Positions 18,579 through 27,210 of a stretch of 64,000 nt of DNA are shown here, one piece after another. Source of the DNA: Bradyrhizobium archetypum. GTDB lineage: Bacteria > Pseudomonadota > Alphaproteobacteria > Rhizobiales > Xanthobacteraceae. The stretch spans positions 62,001 to 126,000 of the forward strand of contig NZ_JAAVLW010000004.1 in NCBI RefSeq assembly GCF_013114835.1, in the 5' to 3' direction. Below the pieces are notes generated by a model, which searched no databases, was not told the origin of the DNA, and worked only from the letters and a program-made list of their open reading frames with translations. Each line of letters begins with the position of its first letter. The first letter of the stretch is position 1. The translations under genes and the position numbers were made by a program.

Positions 18579-19964
18579 CTACACCGGCACCCTGACTGCC
18601 GCGCGCAATCCGCCCATTGGGCTGTCGCTGAGCGTAATGTCGCCTCCATGCGAGCGCGCGATGTCGCGGGCGATGGCGAGCCCCAGGCCGGTGCCGCCCT
18701 CGTCCTGGTTTCGGGCGTCGTCGAGCCGCAGGAATGGCTTGAACACCTCCTCGCGCATGTTGGCGGGAATGCCTGGGCCGTCGTCATCGACCGTCACTGT
18801 CAGATAGCGGTGATCGCGATGGCCGGTGATGGCGACCGTCCTGGCGTAGCGCGCCGCATTGGAGACGAGGTTGGCGATGCAGCGCTTGAACGAGGCTGGT
18901 TTCACCGTCACGACTGGCAGGCCGTGGAACGTCACCGTTGCCGTATGGCCGTGGCGTTCGGCATCGCTGCGCAATTCTTCCAGCGCCATCGCCATATCGG
19001 TCGGTTGCGCGATCTCGCCGCTGTCGCCCCGTGCGAAGGCAAGATAGGCCTCCAGCATGCCCGACATTTCGTCGACATCCTTGCGCATGCCGTCGACTTC
19101 CGGGCTGTCGCCGATCAGCGCAAGCTCGAGCTTGAAGCGGGTCAGGATAGTGCGCAGGTCGTGGCTGACGCCGGCGAGCATCGCGGTGCGCTGATCGATC
19201 GAACGTTCGACGCGCGCCTTCATCTCCAGGAACGCCTGTGCCGCCTGCCGCACCTCGCGCGCGCCGCGCGGCCGGAAGTTCGGCACCTCGCGGCCCTTGC
19301 CAAAGCTTTCGGCGGCTTCCGCCAGCCGCAGGATCGGCCTGATCTGGTTGCGCAGGAACAAGACCGCGACGATCAGCAGGATCGAGGAGGTGCCGAGCAT
19401 CCAGAAAATGAAGATCTCCGAATTGGAGGCATAGGCTGCGCTGCGCTGTGCGAATACGCGCATCACGGCATCGTCGAGCTGGATACGGATTTCGACCAGA
19501 TTGGATTTGCCGACGGTGTCGATCCAGAACGGACGGCCGATCTGCCGGCCGAGCTGCACCGACAAGGTCTGGTCGAGCAGCGAGAAGAACGGTTTTGGTC
19601 CGGGCTGCGGCATGTCGCCGACGGGAAGGAAATCGACGACCAATTGCAACCGCTGCCCGATGCGGCGCAACTGCGCGCGGTCCTTGTCCTGCGGAAATGC
19701 CTTGTAGACGTCGATCAGGCTGGCGATGTCCTGCACCACGGCAGCCGACAGGCGCCGCGTCACCGTGTTCCAGTGGCGCTCCATGAACACGAACGCGACC
19801 ACCGTCTGCAGGATCACCATCGGCACGATCATAATCAGCAGCGCCCGCGCATAGAGGCCGGTCGGCATCCAGCCTTTGAACGCGTTCCCCATCCAGCCAT
19901 TGGCCTTGGAGACGCGTTGCGACGCATTGCGGATGAAGGTCAGGCCGGTATCGAGCGTGCTCAT
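18579..19964 (-). CDS. EnvZ-like sensor histidine kinase
   Basis: 461 residues. Transmembrane helices at about 40-62 and 184-205 bracket a periplasmic sensor of about 120 residues; HAMP follows, then the dimerisation box AGVSHDLRTILTRFKLEL with phospho-His268, N box CIANLVSNAARYA, D box DDGPGIP and G box GGTGLGLAIA. The architecture and H-box spelling are those of the EnvZ group. ATG at 19964 lies 8 nt after the response-regulator stop, so MarR, regulator and kinase form one operon. Signal unknown. Confidence 0.93.
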   Translation of the reverse strand: MSTLDTGLTFIRNASQRVSKANGWMGNAFKGWMPTGLYARALLIMIVPMVILQTVVAFVFMERHWNTVTRRLSAAVVQDIASLIDVYKAFPQDKDRAQLRRIGQRLQLVVDFLPVGDMPQPGPKPFFSLLDQTLSVQLGRQIGRPFWIDTVGKSNLVEIRIQLDDAVMRVFAQRSAAYASNSEIFIFWMLGTSSILLIVAVLFLRNQIRPILRLAEAAESFGKGREVPNFRPRGAREVRQAAQAFLEMKARVERSIDQRTAMLAGVSHDLRTILTRFKLELALIGDSPEVDGMRKDVDEMSGMLEAYLAFARGDSGEIAQPTDMAMALEELRSDAERHGHTATVTFHGLPVVTVKPASFKRCIANLVSNAARYARTVAITGHRDHRYLTVTVDDDGPGIPANMREEVFKPFLRLDDARNQDEGGTGLGLAIARDIARSHGGDITLSDSPMGGLRAAVRVPV

Positions 19965-19971
19965 CAGTTGC

Positions 19972-20712
19972 TCAGGGCGACGCGACCAGGCGGTAGCCGA
20001 TGCCGCGCACCGCCTGCAGGAACAGCGGATTGGCGGGATCCTGTTCGATCTTGCGGCGCAGGCGGTTGATCTGCACGTCGACGGCGCGCTCATTGACCGT
20101 ACCGCCGCCGGTCAGCGCCGCGCGCGGCACGGTTTCGCCGGGGCTCGCAGCCAGAATGCGCAGCATTTCGCGTTCGCGGTCGGTCAGGTGAATGATCTCC
20201 TCGCCCTGGCGCAGTTCGCCGCGGTCGAGATGAAAAATGTAAGGGCCGAATGCGATCTGTTCGAGCGCTTCCACCGGCGGCGGCGCCGAGCGCTTGAGGA
20301 TGTTGCCGATCCGCAAGACCAGTTCGCGCGGCTCGAACGGTTTTGCGACATAGTCATCGGCGCCGATCTGCAGCCCCTCGATCCGTGCTTCCGCCTCATG
20401 GCGCGCCGTCAGCATGATGATCGGCACCGCGGACGAGGTGCGGATGAACCGCGCCAGGTCGAAGCCGGTTTCGCCGGGCATCATGACGTCGAGGATCAGG
20501 AGATCGAAATGCAGGCCGAGCAGCTTGGCGCGTGCGTCGGTGGCGCTCGACGCGGTCGTGACACGATAGCCCTCGCCGGAGAGAAACCGCGACAATAGAT
20601 CGCGGATGCGGCGGTCGTCATCGACCAGGAGCAGATGCGGGGCGTCGTCGGCCAGTTGCCGCGGCGCGCGCGCGGTGGCTGTCGCGATGGTTGCTGCTTG
20701 CGGCACGGTCAC
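19972..20712 (-). CDS. OmpR-family response regulator, PetR-like
   Basis: 246 residues: receiver (DDD at 31-33, phosphoacceptor Asp75 in LILDVMMPGETG, KPFEP lysine) plus a winged-helix DNA-binding domain (LTDREREMLRILA, NERAVDVQINRLRRKIE). An Ala/Thr-rich lead of about 24 residues precedes the receiver. The preceding MarR gene overlaps it by 4 nt. In Rhodobacter capsulatus petP (MarR) and petR (OmpR) are arranged this way and affect cytochrome bc1 synthesis; I infer orthology from the gene order and sequence type, not from a tree. Confidence 0.92.
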   Translation of the reverse strand: MTVPQAATIATATARAPRQLADDAPHLLLVDDDRRIRDLLSRFLSGEGYRVTTASSATDARAKLLGLHFDLLILDVMMPGETGFDLARFIRTSSAVPIIMLTARHEAEARIEGLQIGADDYVAKPFEPRELVLRIGNILKRSAPPPVEALEQIAFGPYIFHLDRGELRQGEEIIHLTDREREMLRILAASPGETVPRAALTGGGTVNERAVDVQINRLRRKIEQDPANPLFLQAVRGIGYRLVASP

Positions 20713-21257
20713 TCCCTCGGCTTCTTGCTGCCGGTCCCGAAGATCGCCTCCAACACCTTGTCGGGGTCGTCGCGATCGATCATCGCACGCAGGAACTGGC
20801 CGATCGCCGCGACGCCGTCGGGATTGATGTCCCGCAGCGCCCGGGTGATGCGATCGGTCTGCAGCCCTGCGAGCTTTGCCACCAACGCTTCGCCCTTCGG
20901 GGTGGCGTAAAGAAGGCGCTGTCGGCGGTCGTTATTGCCGGTTTTCTGGATGATGTAGCCCTCATCGAGCAACTGTTTGAGCACCCGGCCGAGAGACTGC
21001 TTGGTGATCCGCAAGACGTCCAGGAGGTCGGCCACTTTGAGGCCGGGGTAGCGGTAGACGAAATGCATCACGCGGTGATGGGCGCGGCCGAATCCGAACG
21101 CCTCGAGCTCGTGGTCGGCGTCGCCGACGAAGTCGCGATAGGCGAAGAACAGCAGTTCGATGATGTCCCAGCGCATCTCGCGCGGGGCAGGGGACGTGCC
21201 CGCATTTCCATGCGAATCAGGGTGGGCGGCGCCCCTTGAGAAATTTATGTCAGTCAT
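20709..21257 (-). CDS. MarR-family transcriptional regulator, PetP-like
   Basis: 182 residues with a winged helix: the recognition region DLLDVLRITKQSLGRVLKQL and the wing KTGNNDRRQRLLYATPKG are typical MarR. ATG at 21257 (MTDINFSRG) is preferred; an ATG at 21299 is possible. A perfect inverted repeat covers this start codon (see the operator entry), suggesting autoregulation. The stop overlaps the response-regulator start (ATGA), so this is the first gene of the MarR/regulator/kinase operon. Confidence 0.9.
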   Translation of the reverse strand: MTDINFSRGAAHPDSHGNAGTSPAPREMRWDIIELLFFAYRDFVGDADHELEAFGFGRAHHRVMHFVYRYPGLKVADLLDVLRITKQSLGRVLKQLLDEGYIIQKTGNNDRRQRLLYATPKGEALVAKLAGLQTDRITRALRDINPDGVAAIGQFLRAMIDRDDPDKVLEAIFGTGSKKPRE

Positions 21258-21266
21258 GTTGACATA
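21246..21266. promoter_or_regulatory. Perfect palindrome over the marR start (candidate operator)
   Basis: TATGTCA-N7-TGACATA, a perfect 7-bp inverted repeat centred on the MarR start codon. MarR dimers bind palindromes of about this size, often their own. Assignment is inference. Confidence 0.5.
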
Positions 21267-21587
21267 TCTTGGGTTCAATGTTACAAAACTGCCAGCCACG
21301 ACGAAACTTTAAGTCGTTTATAACTGGTGACGTGTCAGGCAGCCGAAAAAAGCCAGCGATGGCGGCAACGGCCGCAAATTGGACTACCGTGCGATTGTCG
21401 AGCGGCATTTCGGCAAACATACTGGACTTCGGCATTCCGCAAAAGCATGTCCTCAACCGGCATGACGGCGACGGAAACCGGCCGCAAGGCCGGTGGAGAT
21501 GGAAGCCCGGACCTATCAAGCCAGCAGGCCCAGGGAGGGCAGGCCGGCGCCAAAGCGCGCCGATTTCGACCAGCGGGAAGCAGGGGA
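21267..21587 (+). other. Non-coding leader between marR and the first aminotransferase gene
   Basis: About 320 nt between divergent genes. It must contain both promoters. A tight hairpin ACCGGCC-GCAA-GGCCGGT (21477-21494) sits about 95 nt before the aminotransferase start. The aminotransferase frame is open upstream to 21327 without family similarity; I treat that part as leader. Confidence 0.5.
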
Positions 21588-22664
21588 ATGAGTTTGAAAT
21601 TCGAAATCCAGCCAGCAGCGAATCCGACGCCTGAGAGGGAGCGCGCGGCAAAGCTCGTCGACCCGGGCTTCGGCCGGATTTTCACCGATCACATGGCGAT
21701 CGTCCGCTACAACCATGCCAAGGGCTGGCATGACGCGCGTATCGAGGCTCGCGCGAATTTTCCGCTCGATCCCGCCACGGCGGTCCTGCACTACGCGCAG
21801 GAGATTTTCGAAGGTCTCAAGGCCTACAAGCGCGACAATGGCGTGAATCTGTTCCGCCCCGACGCCAATGCAAGGCGCTTCCGCAGTTCGGCCGAGCGCA
21901 TGGCCATGGCGCCGCTGCCCGAGCCTGTCTTCATCGAAGCGGTCGAGCAGCTCGTGCGCATCGACAGCGCCTGGATACCGGGCGGCGAAGGCAGCCTCTA
22001 TTTGCGGCCTTTCATGATCGCGAGCGAGGTCTTTCTCGGCGTGAAGCCTTCCGCCGAATACATCTTTGCCGTCATCGCTTCGCCGGTCGGCTCCTATTTC
22101 AAGGGCGGACCCGCACCGGTATCGATCTGGGTGTCGGAGAATTATACGCGCGCTGCGATCGGCGGCACCGGCGCCGTGAAGTGCGGCGGCAATTACGCCG
22201 CGAGCCTGCGCGCGCAGGCTGAGGCGATCGAGCATGGCTGCGACCAGGTCGTCTTCCTCGATGCGATCGAGCGTCGCTACATCGAGGAGCTCGGCGGCAT
22301 GAACGTCTTCTTTGTGTTCGAGGACGGCTCGCTCTCGACGCCGCCGCTCGGCACCATCCTGCCGGGCATCACCCGCGATTCGATTATCGCCCTCGCAAAG
22401 GATTCGGGCACGCCCGTGCGCGAGGAGGCCTATACGATCGAGCAGTGGCGCAGGGATGTCGCCAGCGGAAAGCTCAAAGAGGCCTTCGCCTGCGGCACGG
22501 CGGCTGTCATCTCGCCGATCGGCAAGGTGTGCTCGGCGAGCGGCGATTTCCAGATCAACGGCGGCGTCGCCGGGCCTGTCGCCATGGGGCTGCGCAAGAA
22601 GCTGGTCGACATCCAGTACGGTCGCGCGGCGGACCCGCACGACTGGATCCGAAAGGTCATGTGA
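21588..22664 (+). CDS. ilvE: Branched-chain amino acid aminotransferase (long, BCAT-beta type)
   Basis: 358-residue fold-type IV PLP transaminase for Leu/Ile/Val. The PLP lysine is Lys198 in GGTGAVKCGGNYAAS; HYAQEIFEGLKAYKRDNG, LYLRPFMIASE and EELGGMNVFFVFEDG are signatures of the longer eukaryote-like BCAT branch. Start at ATG 21588 (MSLKFEIQ) with GGGAAG upstream. A second, shorter-type BCAT gene follows 126 nt downstream and is frameshifted, so this copy may carry the activity alone. Confidence 0.95.
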   Translation: MSLKFEIQPAANPTPERERAAKLVDPGFGRIFTDHMAIVRYNHAKGWHDARIEARANFPLDPATAVLHYAQEIFEGLKAYKRDNGVNLFRPDANARRFRSSAERMAMAPLPEPVFIEAVEQLVRIDSAWIPGGEGSLYLRPFMIASEVFLGVKPSAEYIFAVIASPVGSYFKGGPAPVSIWVSENYTRAAIGGTGAVKCGGNYAASLRAQAEAIEHGCDQVVFLDAIERRYIEELGGMNVFFVFEDGSLSTPPLGTILPGITRDSIIALAKDSGTPVREEAYTIEQWRRDVASGKLKEAFACGTAAVISPIGKVCSASGDFQINGGVAGPVAMGLRKKLVDIQYGRAADPHDWIRKVM

Positions 22665-22790
22665 CCGGCGGCGGAATTATCCGGCCGTTAGCTTGATAGA
22701 TCACTTTAGCGCTCGACAGCACGCGTCTCATCGAGTCGCGCGACGCTGACGCGCGGCCAATTGAAAAGGCGCTAAACCGGGAGAGAAGCC

Positions 22791-23682
22791 ATGGGAATTT
22801 CATTCCACAAGATCGATGGCGTCATCTGGTACGATGGCCGGCTGGTGCCGTGGGCCGATGCCAACGTGCATATCCTGACTCATGGCCTCCATTATGCGAG
22901 CTGCGTGTTCGAGGGCGAGCGTGCCTATGGCGGCAAGGTCTTCAAGAGCACGGAGCATTCCGAGCGGCTGAAGAATTCGGCCAATATCCTCGATTTCGAG
23001 ATTCCCTATTCGGTGGCCGAGATCGATGCCGCCAAACAGCTCGTGATCGACAAGAACAATCTTCCCGATGCCTATCTGCGGCCGATCGCCCTGGCGCGGT
23101 TCGGAGAAGATGGGCGTCTCGGCGCCGACCAACACCATCCATCTCGCCATCGCCGCCTGGGACTGGCCGAGCTATTTCGATCCCGCCGAGAAGCTGAAGG
23201 GCATCCGGATGTGCATGGCCGAATATCGGCGGCCCGATCCGGCGACAACTCCGGCGCTGGCGAAGGCGTCCGGCCTCTACATGATCTGCACCATCAGTAA
23301 GCACAAGGCGGAGCGCGCCGGCTACGCCGATGCCATGATGCTGGACTGGCAGGGCCGCGTCGCCGAGTGCACCGGCGCCAACATCTTCTTCATCAAGGAC
23401 GGCAAAATCCATACGCCGATCGCCGACTGCTTCCTCGCCGGCATCACCCGCGCCACCGCGATCGATCTCGCCAGGCGCCGCGGCATCGAGGTGATCGAGC
23501 GCCGCATCATGCCCGATGAACTCGACGGTTTCACCGAGTGTTTCATCACCGGCACCGCTGCTGAAGTGACGCCGGTCTCCGAGATCGCCAACTGGAAGTT
23601 CACGCCCGGCAAGATCTCCGAGCAGTTGATGGCGGATTACACCGCGGAAGTGCAGCCGAAGGGGAAGGCGGCTGCGGCGTAA
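22791..23682 (+). pseudogene. ilvE: Branched-chain aminotransferase (short IlvE type), frameshifted
   Basis: Starts well at ATG 22791 (GISFHKIDGVIWYDGRLVPW, then HYASCVFEGERAYGG). Family similarity continues to AYLRPIA, then jumps to the +1 frame and resumes as WRGSEKMGVSA, IHLAIAAWDWPSYF, ALAKASG with the PLP lysine, and AECTGANIFFIKDG, ending at 23682. Reading GCC TGG in place of GCCCTGG (CCC at 23089-23091) restores one 296-residue frame, so a single extra C explains it. Either a young pseudogene or a base-call error; the rest is well conserved. Without the shift it would be a class IV transaminase for branched-chain or D-amino acids. Confidence 0.85.
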
Positions 23683-23818
23683 TTTGCGCATGGCGAAATC
23701 TCCGCTCCCTCGCCCGCTCTGGGTCGGGGTGAGGCTCGAAACCCCTTAGAGAAGTCCAAGGACATGGTGCATGGGGTCCGGGTTGCCCTGCCGGGCCCCG
23801 GCTGGTACCTAGCCGCCC

Positions 23819-25291
23819 ATGCCTGAAAAACCCAAAAAACCCCAGAAACTGAAGGCGCGGCTGCCGCGTGGACTGGAAGATCGTGGCCCGGCCGCGATCG
23901 CGGCCACGCGCCAAATGGTCGAGAGGATCCGCGAGGTCTATGAGCGGTACGGCTTCGAGCCGGTGGAAACGCCGGCGATGGAGTTCACCGACGCGCTCGG
24001 TAAATTCCTGCCCGACCAGGACCGGCCGAACGAGGGCGTGTTCTCGTTCCAGGACGACGACGAGCAGTGGATTTCGCTGCGCTACGACTTAACCGCGCCG
24101 CTGGCGCGCTATGTGGCGGAGAATTTCGACGCGCTGCCGAAACCGTATCGCTCCTATCGCTTCGGCTACGTATTCCGCAACGAGAAGCCGGGCCCCGGCC
24201 GCTTCCGCCAGTTCATGCAGTTCGATGCGGATACCGTTGGGAGCGCCTCGCCGGCGGCGGACGCCGAGATGTGCATGATGGCGGCCGATGCAATGGAAGC
24301 GCTCGGCATTCCCCGCGGCTCGTATGTGGTGAAGGTCAACAACCGCAAGGTGCTGGACGGGGTGCGCGACGCGCTCGGCATTGCGGATGACGGGCAATGG
24401 CTGACGGTGATGCGTGCGATCGACAAGCTCGATCGGCTCGGCATTTCAGGCGTGCAGCAACTGCTCGGTGACGGCCGCAAGGATGAGTCGGGCGACTTCA
24501 CCAAGGGCGCTGGTCTGAGGCAGGATGACATCGATTTGGTCATAGCCGCGATGGAGAAGGGCGCGCAGATCGATGCGCGACTGCGCGACAGCAAGATCGG
24601 GCAGGAAGGCCGCGACGAACTCGACGCAATCAGCAGACTTGTTTCGGCGTCAGGTTATGGGTCGGAGCGTATCGTGATCGATCCCTCCGTCGTGCGCGGC
24701 CTCGAGTACTACACCGGCCCCGTCTACGAGGTCGAACTGCTGCTCGACACCAAGGACGAAAAAGGCCGCCCCGTGCGCTTCGGCTCGGTCGGCGGCGGTG
24801 GCCGTTATGACGGTCTCGTCTCGCGCTTCCGCGGCGAGCCGGTGCCGGCGACGGGCTTTTCGATCGGCGTGTCCCGCCTGCAGGCTGCGCTGACGATGCT
24901 TGGCAAGCTCGACACACGACCGGAGTTTGGCCCGGTCGTGGTTACCGTGTTCGACCGCGATCGTGTCGCCGACTACCAGAAGATGGTCGCCGAGCTCCGC
25001 AATGCGAACCTCCGCGCCGAGCTCTATCTCGGCAACCCCAAGAACATGGGCAACCAGCTCAAATATGCCGATCGCCGCAATTCGCCTTGCGTGATCATCC
25101 AGGGCTCGGACGAGAAGGCGCGCGGCGAAATTCAGATCAAGGACCTGATCGAAGGCGCCAAGGCGGCTGCCGCCATCGCCTCGAACCAGGAATGGCGCGA
25201 GACGCGGCCTGCGCAGTTTTCCTGCGCCGAAGGCGAGATCGTTGCAAAAGTGCGCGAGGTGCTCGCGCGCCATGACGTGAAGTGGGGATAG
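23819..25291 (+). CDS. hisS: Histidyl-tRNA synthetase
   Basis: 490-residue class II synthetase. Motif 1 region [19 protein letters not shown], motif 2 [16 protein letters not shown], the histidine-A loop [12 protein letters not shown], motif 3 [10 protein letters not shown] and the C-terminal anticodon-binding domain ([15 protein letters not shown]) are all visible. It uses the alphaproteobacterial form of motif 2 with [20 protein letters not shown] start at 23819. No operon partner; a family A repeat follows the stop. Confidence 0.97.
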   Translation: MPEKPKKPQKLKARLPRGLEDRGPAAIAATRQMVERIREVYERYGFEPVETPAMEFTDALGKFLPDQDRPNEGVFSFQDDDEQWISLRYDLTAPLARYVAENFDALPKPYRSYRFGYVFRNEKPGPGRFRQFMQFDADTVGSASPAADAEMCMMAADAMEALGIPRGSYVVKVNNRKVLDGVRDALGIADDGQWLTVMRAIDKLDRLGISGVQQLLGDGRKDESGDFTKGAGLRQDDIDLVIAAMEKGAQIDARLRDSKIGQEGRDELDAISRLVSASGYGSERIVIDPSVVRGLEYYTGPVYEVELLLDTKDEKGRPVRFGSVGGGGRYDGLVSRFRGEPVPATGFSIGVSRLQAALTMLGKLDTRPEFGPVVVTVFDRDRVADYQKMVAELRNANLRAELYLGNPKNMGNQLKYADRRNSPCVIIQGSDEKARGEIQIKDLIEGAKAAAAIASNQEWRETRPAQFSCAEGEIVAKVREVLARHDVKWG

Positions 25292-25305
25292 CCATTCGTT
25301 CCAGG

Positions 25306-25388
25306 CGTCATGCTCGGGCTTGTCCCGGGCATCCACGTCTTGTTTGATAGAAGAAGTCGTGGATGGCCGGAACAAGTCCGGCCATGAC
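25306..25388. repeat. Dispersed repeat, family A copy 2
   Basis: CGTCATGCTCGGGCTTGTCC ... GGCATCCACGTCTT, short loop, then GTGGATGGCCGGAACAAG ... GGCCATGACAG: a nearly perfect long hairpin. Matches 39583-39674. Sits between hisS and the tautomerase gene. Confidence 0.85.
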
Positions 25389-25413
25389 AGGAAACAGAAC
25401 GGGAGAGACGCGA

Positions 25414-25617
25414 ATGCCTGAGATCACCATCAGCATGGCCGCCGGCCGCACCGAGGAACAGAAAGTCGGCATGATGCGCGACATCACCCAGGCGCTGGTG
25501 AAAAATCTCGGCGTCGATGCGGAAGCCGTCGTGATCCAGATCAACGAGGCGCCGCTCACGCATAAGATGAAGGGCGGCAAGACGTTTGTGGAGCGCGCCG
25601 CTGCGGCGAAGAAGTGA
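25414..25617 (+). CDS. 4-Oxalocrotonate tautomerase family protein
   Basis: 67-residue tautomerase subunit. After Met removal the catalytic Pro1 is exposed (MPEITISMAAGRT). Family proteins form hexamers of such subunits and ketonise dienols, or act on other enols. VVIQINEAPLTHKMKGGKTF is near the usual VxVxIxExPxxxWGxGG segment but lacks the Trp. ATG at 25414 with GGGAGAG upstream. Substrate unknown; no aromatic-degradation genes are nearby. Confidence 0.88.
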   Translation: MPEITISMAAGRTEEQKVGMMRDITQALVKNLGVDAEAVVIQINEAPLTHKMKGGKTFVERAAAAKK

Positions 25618-25626
25618 CCTGAAAGG

Positions 25627-25700
25627 TCATCCCGGGTCGCGTAGCGAACCCGGGATCTCGAGATTCCGGGTCTGGTGCTAACGCACCATCCCGGAATGAC
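25627..25700. repeat. Dispersed repeat, family E copy 1
   Basis: GTCATCCCGGGTCGCG ... CCCGGGATCTCGAGATTCCGGG ... CATCCCGGAATGAC; ATCTCGAGAT forms the hinge of an inverted repeat. Second copy at 44628-44698. Confidence 0.8.
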
Positions 25701-25719
25701 GGCGATCGTTGAAAGCCCA

Positions 25720-26110
25720 ATGGACGCACGCGATTTCATCAAAGTCGGCATGAGCGCCGAGCGGACGTTGGTCGTGCCACCCGAGCGTACGGTCGGGCAT
25801 GCAGGGCATGCCGATGGTCTATGCGACGCCGATGATGATCCTGGAAATGGAGATGGCCTCGAGCGACGCCATCCGCAGCCATCTTCAGCCGGGCTGGATT
25901 ACGGTCGTCACCGAGGTCGATATCCGCCATCTCGGTGCGTCGCTCGTCGGCGCGACGGTGCGCGTCACGGGAAGGGTCGCAGCCGTCGAGCGCCGCGTCA
26001 TCCGCTTCGAGGTCGAAGCCTTCGAGGGCGACCGCAAGATCGGCGACGGCCGCCACGCCCGCGGCCTCGTCAATGCCGCGAGTTTTACCAAGCGACTAAA
26101 GCCCGGATAG
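25720..26110 (+). pseudogene. Thioesterase (hotdog, FlK-like), frameshifted
   Basis: Two frames each carry half of one hotdog-fold thioesterase. The first begins at ATG 25720 (MDARDFIKVGMSAERTLVV, PPERTVGHA). The second resumes at about 25805 with GMPMVYATPMMILEMEMASS and runs through LQPGWITVVTEVDIRHLGAS, VTGRVAAVERRVIRFEVEAF and GRHARGLVNAASFTKRL. The switch lies at 25801-25806 and needs a net +1 shift. The intact family is about 130 residues and hydrolyses acyl-CoA thioesters; the GLVxxxxF end is typical. Possible base-call error. Confidence 0.75.
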
Positions 26111-26124
26111 CTGCCGCACACTCA

Positions 26125-26222
26125 ACCTCATCCTGAGGAGCGCGTAGCGCGTCTCGAAGGATGGCCGCGGGCCTCATGGTTCGAGACGGCGCTAAGGCGC
26201 CTCCTCACCATGAGGATGATGG
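26125..26222. repeat. Dispersed repeat, family B copy 2
   Basis: CCTCATCCTGAGGAGCGCG ... CGCGTCTCGAAGGATG then CATGGTTCGAGACGGCGC ... GCGCCTCCTCACCATGAGG. Two hairpins back to back, matching 31812-31907 in opposite orientation. Between the convergent thioesterase remnant and proC. Confidence 0.88.
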
Positions 26223-26227
26223 CAACA

Positions 26228-27049
26228 TTACTTCGCCAATTCCTTCGAGCGCTTTGTCGCTGCGGCAATCGCGCGGATCATCAGCGGCTGCAGGCCGTCC
26301 TTGGCCATCAACACTTCCAGCGCGGCCGCCGTGGTGCCGCCGGGCGAGGTGACGTTCTGGCGCAGCGTGGCCGAGGCAAGCTCGGAGCGATGCAGCAATT
26401 CGCCGGACCCGGCGACGGTTTCGCGCGCGAGCTTGGTGGCAAGCTCCGCCGGCAGGCCGGCCTCGACGCCGGCGCGCGCGAGTTCTTCGGCAAGCAGGAA
26501 GACGTAAGCCGGGCCGGAGCCTGATACCGCGGTCACCGCATCCATCAGGTCTTCGTCATCGATCCATTCGACCGCGCCGATGGCGCGCAGCAACGCATCT
26601 GCCGTGGCGCGTTGGGCGGCGCTGACAGTTTTCGCTGATACCGCAACCGTGATGCCGCGGCTGATCGCGGCCGGCGTGTTCGGCATCGCGCGAACCACCA
26701 TGCCGCCGCAGACTTCTTCCAGCACGGCAATCGTCGTGCCGGCCATGATCGACACGACAAGCGTGGACGCTCCCACGAGGTTTTTCAGCGCCGGCCCTGC
26801 TTCGCGGAACGTCTGCGGCTTCACCGCCACTACCAGCGTGTCGGCGGGGCCGGCGTCGCTCGGATTGAGGCGAATGCCCTTGGCCGCGAGCGCGCTGATC
26901 TCGGGGGACGGCTGCGGCTCGATCACCACGACGCGCCTGGCATCGAGGCCGCCGGCCAGCCATCCCGTCAGCATGGCGCCGCCCATCTTGCCGGCGCCGG
27001 CCAGCGCGATCGTGCCCTGGAGGTTTTGAAGTGCGTTGGTGTTAGCCAT
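26228..27049 (-). CDS. proC: Pyrroline-5-carboxylate reductase
   Basis: 273-residue last enzyme of proline synthesis (P5C + NAD(P)H to proline). N-terminal Rossmann motif is ALAGAGKMGGAML; AMPNTPAAISRG and the C-terminal dimerisation segment AVSGSGPAYVFLLAEEL with TLRQNVTSPGGTTAAALEVL are the ProC signature. ATG at 27049 is preferred over 27061. The YbjN-like gene lies 162 nt upstream on the same strand beyond a repeat. Confidence 0.96.
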   Translation of the reverse strand: MANTNALQNLQGTIALAGAGKMGGAMLTGWLAGGLDARRVVVIEPQPSPEISALAAKGIRLNPSDAGPADTLVVAVKPQTFREAGPALKNLVGASTLVVSIMAGTTIAVLEEVCGGMVVRAMPNTPAAISRGITVAVSAKTVSAAQRATADALLRAIGAVEWIDDEDLMDAVTAVSGSGPAYVFLLAEELARAGVEAGLPAELATKLARETVAGSGELLHRSELASATLRQNVTSPGGTTAAALEVLMAKDGLQPLMIRAIAAATKRSKELAK

Positions 27050-27061
27050 AGGTGCCACCAC

Positions 27062-27202
27062 AGGTGCCGTCGTCCCCGCGAAAGCGGGAACCCATAACCA
27101 CAGGCGGTTCTAGTGGATCGGGATATTTGCAACAAGCGCCGCACGAGACAATTGCTGTCACGGCGTATGGTCCCGGCTCGCGCTTCGCTTGGCCTGGACC
27201 AC
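27062..27202. repeat. Dispersed repeat, family G
   Basis: CGTCGTCCCCGCGAAAGCGGG ... GGACCACGGG. GTCCCCGCGAAAGCGGGAACCC is a compact hairpin that fits a common rhizobial intergenic repeat; only one copy seen in this window, so identification rests on memory of the family. Confidence 0.5.
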
Positions 27203-27210
27203 GGGAAACG

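Noticed and set aside
18648..20069. 473-codon plus-strand open frame opposite the histidine kinase
   Set aside because: Antisense shadow; the kinase H, N, D and G boxes are clear on the minus strand.
21516..22640. 374-codon minus-strand open frame opposite the first aminotransferase
   Set aside because: Antisense shadow with no recognisable motif; the PLP enzyme on the plus strand is certain.
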